Assembly: GCA_035642125.1 (NCBI GenBank)
Contig: DASQSZ010000250.1
Coordinates: 1 to 53,612, forward strand
Direction of reading: 5' to 3'
Source of the DNA: CALAED01 sp937891035
GTDB lineage: Bacteria > Actinomycetota > Actinomycetes > Streptosporangiales > Streptosporangiaceae
DNA length: 53,612 nt
Position 1 is the stretch's first letter. The number at the start of each line of letters is the position of its first letter. The notes beneath the pieces are model-generated. The model saw only the letters and a program-made list of their open reading frames with translations, made no database searches and was not told where the DNA came from. Position numbers and translations under genes: made by a program. This document shows, piece after piece, positions 49,742-53,612 of this stretch.

Positions 49742-50947
49742 TCATCGCAGGGCCGAATCCCCCTTGACCGTTCCACCGTCGTCGCTGGTCACGGGCCTGC
49801 TCACCGAACTGTTCAACGAAGCGTCCGCGGCGCCCCGGCCGCGCGACCGACGGGAGAGATGCAGCCGCGGCGCCGCGAGCATCGTCACCACGCCGAGCAC
49901 CGCGACACCGGCTGTGACCGACAGCACGATCGCCACCGGTGCCGCCATCGCCAGGCCCATCACGCACGAGGCGAGCAACCCGACCCAGAAGTACATGATC
50001 AGCACCGCGCGCCGGTGCGAGTGGCCGAGTTCGAGCAGCCGGTGATGCAGGTGCTGTTTGTCCGGCGCGAACGGCGACTTCCCCTGGTTCGTACGGCGCC
50101 AGACCGCGAGCACCATGTCGAGGAACGGCACCGCGACAACGGCCGGTACCAACAGCAGCGGCAAGAAGATCGGGAAGAGCTTGAGGTTGCCCACGACGTT
50201 GGTGTCGAACTGGCCGGTGAGGGTGATCGTCGAGGCCGCGAGCAACAGCCCGATGAGCATCGACCCCGTGTCGCCCATGAAGATCCGCGCCGGGTTGAAG
50301 TTGTGCGGCAGGAAACCGGCGCACATGCCGATGAGGATCGCCGTGATGAGCGTCGGCCCGCTCAACCGGGTCAGGCCGTTTTGGGCCGACAGCAGATAGG
50401 AGTACCAATACAGCGCGGAGGCCGCGATGCAGACCACCCCGGCGGCGAGGCCGTCGAGACCGTCGACGAAGTTCACGGCGTTGATCGTGGCGACCACGAT
50501 GAAGACGGTCAGCGGCACGGAGAACGAGGGCGGCAGGGACAGCGTGGTGCCGCTGGGCAGCGGGAGCCACACCATCTGCACGCCGTTCATGATCAGCAAG
50601 CCGGCGGCGGCGACCTGTCCGGCCAGCTTGGTCAGCGCGTCCACGCCCCAGCGGTCGTCGGCCATGCCGATGAGCACGATCAGCCCGCCGGCCAACAGCA
50701 GCGCGTTGGCCGCGTCGCTGTCCTCGACGACCCTGCGCATCTCGGGCAACTGCGCGGCGACCACGAGCGCGGCGACCATGCCCCCGAACATCGCCAGGCC
50801 GCCCATGCGCGGCGTGGGGATGGCATGCACGTCGCGGTCGCGCACCGCCGTCATCGCCCCGAACTTGATGGCGAAGCGCTGGATGGCGGGGGTGAGCAGA
50901 TAGGTTACGACGGCCGCGGTGAGACAGATCAGAAGGTACTCGCGCAC
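49742..50947 (-). CDS. wecA: MraY/WecA-family undecaprenyl-phosphate GlcNAc-1-phosphate transferase
   Basis: The 401-residue protein has about eleven transmembrane helices, with RMGGLAMFGG near the N-terminus and the family motifs NFVDGLDGLAAG, ARIFMGDTGSMLIG and the cytosolic loop KQHLHHRLLELGHS (HxxH type). It starts polymer synthesis by moving GlcNAc-1-P onto a polyprenyl phosphate at the inner membrane face. The usual actinobacterial position is upstream of the atp operon. The C-terminal about 45 residues are Ser/Arg-rich and not conserved. Confidence 0.9.
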   Translation of the reverse strand: MREYLLICLTAAVVTYLLTPAIQRFAIKFGAMTAVRDRDVHAIPTPRMGGLAMFGGMVAALVVAAQLPEMRRVVEDSDAANALLLAGGLIVLIGMADDRWGVDALTKLAGQVAAAGLLIMNGVQMVWLPLPSGTTLSLPPSFSVPLTVFIVVATINAVNFVDGLDGLAAGVVCIAASALYWYSYLLSAQNGLTRLSGPTLITAILIGMCAGFLPHNFNPARIFMGDTGSMLIGLLLAASTITLTGQFDTNVVGNLKLFPIFLPLLLVPAVVAVPFLDMVLAVWRRTNQGKSPFAPDKQHLHHRLLELGHSHRRAVLIMYFWVGLLASCVMGLAMAAPVAIVLSVTAGVAVLGVVTMLAAPRLHLSRRSRGRGAADASLNSSVSRPVTSDDGGTVKGDSALR

Positions 50948-51167
50948 GCCGCTCGCCCCTCCTTCCGCTCGTCCGGCCCGACCGGCCGCCCAGGTCTCCC
51001 CGGCGTACCGGCGATCTCACCTCGGAGATCGCTCCAACTCTATTCCGGGCGTGCGGCCCCTCGCCCGTATTCCCGGGTGGCGCGGACATGAGTAAACGGC
51101 GTACATTCCCCGGTCATTTCGTGATCGATCGCTGATGGAACGAGCGCTTGTGCAGGTGAGCGAGCCC

Positions 51168-51173
51168 TAGAGT
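51168..51173 (+). promoter_or_regulatory. -10 box for a leaderless transcript
   Basis: TAGAGT fits TANNNT. Six bases later comes GTG 51180, with no ribosome binding site, which decides between two in-frame GTG codons. Confidence 0.45.
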
Positions 51174-51179
51174 GTGCGC

Positions 51180-51668
51180 GTGTCCACTGTGGCGCACATC
51201 ATCGTCGGCGCGCCGATCGGCTGCGCGTTGCTCACCGGGCTCGGCATGGGCTGCGCATATGGCACCGGCCTGTCGGAGACGGCCGAGCAGTTGCACGCCG
51301 ACACCCATGCCCTGCTCGGCGACGCGGCAGAACGCCTCGGGCCGGCCGGCGCGCGTCCCCGCGTGCTCGCCGACCTGATCCGTCGATGTGCGTCCGGCCG
51401 CGCGCGCTGGGAGTTTCGCGGGTGGGTGCCGCTGCGCGCCGGGCCGGACAGCCGCATCGTGCTCGACCAGGCCACCGACGTCTCGCTCACCATGGTCAGT
51501 GCGCGCGGCTATCGGCTGGAGCGCCCGCCTCGGGGCGAGGGGAAGCGCCGCAGGTCGTTCGTCATGAGCCGCGAGGCGCCGCCGATCACCATGGTCATCC
51601 GGCTCCGCGGCGGGCGGCAGTCCTTCCTCGAGCTCGCCGCAACCACGCCCTGCCTGTCCCCCCGCTGA
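51180..51668 (+). CDS. Hypothetical protein with N-terminal hydrophobic segment
   Basis: The 162-residue product has strong third-position G/C bias and a short hydrophobic N-terminus (VAHIIVGAPIGCALLTGLGMGCAYGTGL) that could be a signal or anchor; a Cys follows in a context not like a lipobox. An amphipathic stretch (SETAEQLHADTHALLGDAAERL) comes next, then a beta-rich part with RWEFRGWVPLRAGPDSRIVL. No family is recognised. It is the only plus-strand gene between wecA and tsaC, and an antisense frame of similar length lacks support. Confidence 0.6.
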   Translation: MSTVAHIIVGAPIGCALLTGLGMGCAYGTGLSETAEQLHADTHALLGDAAERLGPAGARPRVLADLIRRCASGRARWEFRGWVPLRAGPDSRIVLDQATDVSLTMVSARGYRLERPPRGEGKRRRSFVMSREAPPITMVIRLRGGRQSFLELAATTPCLSPR

Positions 51669-51685
51669 GGCCGGACCGGGCACGG

Positions 51686-52576
51686 CTACTCTGCTGGCGC
51701 GTCCTTGGTATCGCGCTTCGCCGCGCTCGTGGCCGCATCATTGGTATCGGTCTCGGCGGCTTCCGCGGCCGTGGCCCCGCCCACGGCCTCGTTCCGGTCC
51801 TCGTTCCGGTCCTCGTCGTCGTGCTTCGCCTCGCGCTCGTCCTCGCGCGGGTCCTGGTCCTTGTCGTCCTTTTTGTCCTCGGCCTCGTCCTTGTCCTCGT
51901 CCTTGTCCTCGACTTCTTCGTCGGTTTCGACGAGGAGGACGCCCAGGACGTCGCGAAGCGTCTTTTCCGGGATCGCGCCGGCGCGCAGCAACCGGGGAAC
52001 GCTGCCGGTGAGGTCGACGATCGACGACGGGAGCGCGTCGCCCGCCTCGCCGCCGTCGAGGTAGACGGCAACCGCGTCGCCGAGTTGCTCCTCGGCCTCG
52101 GCCACCGTACGGGCCGGCGGACGGCCGGTGAGGTTGGCACTGCTGACCGCCATCGGGCCGGTCTCTTTGAGCAGCTCGATGGCGAGCTCGTGCAGCGGCA
52201 TCCGGACGGCGACGGTGCCTTTGGTCTCGCCGAGGTCCCACGACAGATTGGTGTTGGCCCGGCACACCACGGTCAGCGCGCCCGGCCAGAACTCGTCGAC
52301 GAGATCCTGGCCGTACGTCCCGAGGTCTTCGACGAGCGCGGACGCCGCCCGTACGGTGCCGACGAGCACGGGCGCCGGCATCTGTCTGCCCCGGCCCTTG
52401 GCGTCGAGCAGGGCCTGCACCGCGCTGGGCAGGAACGCGTCCGCGCCGATGCCGTACACCGTGTCGGTGGGCAGCACGACGAGCTCGCCGCGCCGCACGC
52501 TCGAGACGGCGTCGGCGATGCCGGCGGCCCGCTCCTCAGGGTCCGAACAGTCATATCGTCGGCTCACAGCCGTCAT
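51686..52576 (-). CDS. tsaC: L-threonylcarbamoyladenylate synthase with acidic C-terminal tail
   Basis: This 296-residue protein has the YrdC/Sua5 domain in about 1-215: ELVVLPTDTVYGIGADAF, KGRGRQMPAPVLVG, DEFWPGALTVVCRA, VAVRMPLHE and PMAVSSANLTGRPPA. It makes threonylcarbamoyl-AMP for the t6A37 modification of ANN-decoding tRNAs. The last about 80 residues are a run of E/D/K/R repeats (EEVEDKDEDKDEAEDKKDD, then NEDRNEAVGG), far longer than usual TsaC and not the Sua5 domain. It follows prmC by 26 bases, the normal order. Confidence 0.93.
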   Translation of the reverse strand: MTAVSRRYDCSDPEERAAGIADAVSSVRRGELVVLPTDTVYGIGADAFLPSAVQALLDAKGRGRQMPAPVLVGTVRAASALVEDLGTYGQDLVDEFWPGALTVVCRANTNLSWDLGETKGTVAVRMPLHELAIELLKETGPMAVSSANLTGRPPARTVAEAEEQLGDAVAVYLDGGEAGDALPSSIVDLTGSVPRLLRAGAIPEKTLRDVLGVLLVETDEEVEDKDEDKDEAEDKKDDKDQDPREDEREAKHDDEDRNEDRNEAVGGATAAEAAETDTNDAATSAAKRDTKDAPAE

Positions 52577-52602
52577 CCTCTCAGGCTCTTCGGGTTTCGT
52601 GC

Positions 52603-53463
52603 TCACTCCGCGCAGAGCCGAGCCGTCACGAAACGGTCCCTGTTGGTGAGATCGCGCCGGTTGCGCACGTCCCGCCAGCCCTTCTCTTCGGCGAACACCC
52701 AGTAGACCGCGTTGCCCTGCAGGTCGCTGTGCTCCACAGCGACGACGCCCCCGGGGCGCAGCAACCGCCTGGCGGTCCGCTCCACGACCCGGATCGCGTC
52801 GAGGCCGTCGTCGCCACCGCCCCACAGCGCGTCCGGCGGATCGTGATCGCGGACGTCATGCGGAACGTACTCCCATTCGCTCATCGGGATGTACGGGGGG
52901 TTGCTGACCACCAGGTCGACGGTGCCGTTGAGGTCGGGCAGCGCGTCGGCGAAGTCGGTCAAGTGCAGCCTGACCCGCCCGCGTTCGTCGATCGCCTCGA
53001 TATTGCGGGTCGCGTGCATGTAGGCCTTCGGATCCCGCTCAACGGCGTGCACCCGGGTACGCGGCACCTCTTGGGCGAGGGACAGCGCGATCGCGCCGGA
53101 GCCGGCGCCGAGATCGACGGCGACCGGGTCCCTGACGTCCATGTCGCGCAGCGCGTCGATGCACCAGCCGGCGACCACTTCGGTCTCCGGCCGGGGCACG
53201 AACACGCCGGGGCCGACCCGCAGCTCCAAATAGCGGAAGAACGCCCGCCCGGTGATGTGCTGGAGCGGCTCGCCCGCTTCGCGCCTGGCCACGCCCTCCC
53301 AAAACCGCGCGTCGAACGCGCCGTCGGGGACGGAGTGCAACTCGGCCCGGCGGACGCCGTGGATGGCCGCGGCCAATTCCTCGGCGTCGGCGCGCGGCGA
53401 GGGCACGCCCGCCTCGGCCAGCCGCGCGGTGGCGCGGGCGATCTCGTCGAGCAGCAGGTTCAT
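52603..53463 (-). CDS. prmC: Peptide chain release factor N5-glutamine methyltransferase
   Basis: The 286-residue protein starts MNLLLDEIARATARLAEAGV and contains GEPLQHITGRAFF, VPRPETEVV, the SAM-binding VAVDLGAGSGAIALSLA and the catalytic VSNPPYIPMSE. PrmC methylates the Gln of the GGQ loop in release factors. Its ATG overlaps the prfA stop as ATGA, so enzyme and substrate are coupled. Confidence 0.96.
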   Translation of the reverse strand: MNLLLDEIARATARLAEAGVPSPRADAEELAAAIHGVRRAELHSVPDGAFDARFWEGVARREAGEPLQHITGRAFFRYLELRVGPGVFVPRPETEVVAGWCIDALRDMDVRDPVAVDLGAGSGAIALSLAQEVPRTRVHAVERDPKAYMHATRNIEAIDERGRVRLHLTDFADALPDLNGTVDLVVSNPPYIPMSEWEYVPHDVRDHDPPDALWGGGDDGLDAIRVVERTARRLLRPGGVVAVEHSDLQGNAVYWVFAEEKGWRDVRNRRDLTNRDRFVTARLCAE

Positions 53464-53612
53464 GATCGCTGCGCTGCGGCGAGCCGCTGCTCCATATCGG
53501 CGTCGAGCAGCGCCTGGATCACGTTGTCCAAGTCGCCGTCGAGCACCTGATCGAGGTTGTAGGCCTTGTAGCCGACGCGGTGGTCGGAGATGCGGTTCTC
53601 GGGGAAGTTGTA
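53460..53612 (-). CDS. prfA: Peptide chain release factor 1, C-terminal part
   Basis: The last 50 codons are present: YNFPENRISDHRVGYKAYNL, then LDGDLDNVIQALLDADMEQRL. This matches the end of RF1 after the GGQ domain. The gene continues beyond the right edge. RF1 ends translation at UAA and UAG. It overlaps prmC by four bases. Confidence 0.95.
   Translation of the reverse strand, partial: YNFPENRISDHRVGYKAYNLDQVLDGDLDNVIQALLDADMEQRLAAAQRS

Overview
The window is GC-rich, densely packed DNA with strong third-position G/C bias. Its housekeeping block runs prfA, prmC, tsaC, wecA, the ATP synthase operon, DUF2550, a cobalamin adenosyltransferase and nucS. That order, together with NucS, FxSxx-type RiPP genes, EAD2 and WD40-kinase proteins, PaaX and SCO6745-type genes, points to a filamentous actinobacterium. 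A member of Streptosporangiales (Streptosporangiaceae or Thermomonosporaceae) is most likely, but this is inference from gene content and order. No rRNA, tRNA, CRISPR array or insertion sequence was seen.

Layout. (1) 1-10326 is an accessory island. It holds the 3' end of a cyclophane-forming radical SAM/SPASM maturase (FxsB-like), a convergent NB-ARC/TPR protein (FxsT-like), a 48-codon precursor peptide ending in FDNKL, an nSTAND ATPase with TPR-like repeats, an MFS exporter, a nucleotidyl-cyclase-like protein carrying an EAD2-like domain, and a Ser/Thr kinase fused to a seven-blade WD40 propeller. A palindrome between fxsT and the precursor is largely repeated in front of the cyclase-kinase pair, which suggests one regulatory unit. 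(2) 10479-13786 holds an FAD monooxygenase coupled to an alpha/beta hydrolase that is frameshifted as read, then an SCO6745-family protein. (3) 13783-20502 is a two-gene secreted glycosidase operon. Both enzymes carry related LamG domains inserted in their catalytic regions, and a perfect palindrome lies just upstream of the first gene. (4) 20752-27116 holds a zinc-ribbon protein, a P-loop kinase-like protein, an ABC importer without an ATPase gene but with an overlapping 53-codon ORF, a decayed lamin-tail-domain gene, and an M23 peptidase-like protein with five C-terminal repeats. (5) 27321-30722 holds boxC and a PaaY/gamma-carbonic-anhydrase-like gene facing a PaaX-type regulator, a benzoyl-CoA/phenylacetyl-CoA catabolic unit. 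(6) 30744-41114 holds nucS, small membrane and oxygenase genes, a site-2 protease, an aldehyde dehydrogenase, a secreted subtilase, a GMC oxidoreductase facing a TetR regulator, a cobalamin adenosyltransferase and DUF2550. (7) 41189-53612 is the ATP synthase operon (atpZ-I-B-E-F-F'-H-A-G-D-C), wecA, a small exported protein, tsaC, prmC and the 3' end of prfA.

The most interesting part is region 1. It combines RiPP maturation genes with STAND ATPase, EAD2-cyclase and kinase-WD40 proteins typical of NTP-dependent conflict systems, and the precursor replaces the family's usual FxSxx end with FxNxx. The second point is the ATP synthase operon, which has b, b' and delta as three genes. This is the unfused counterpart of the mycobacterial atpF plus b-delta fusion.
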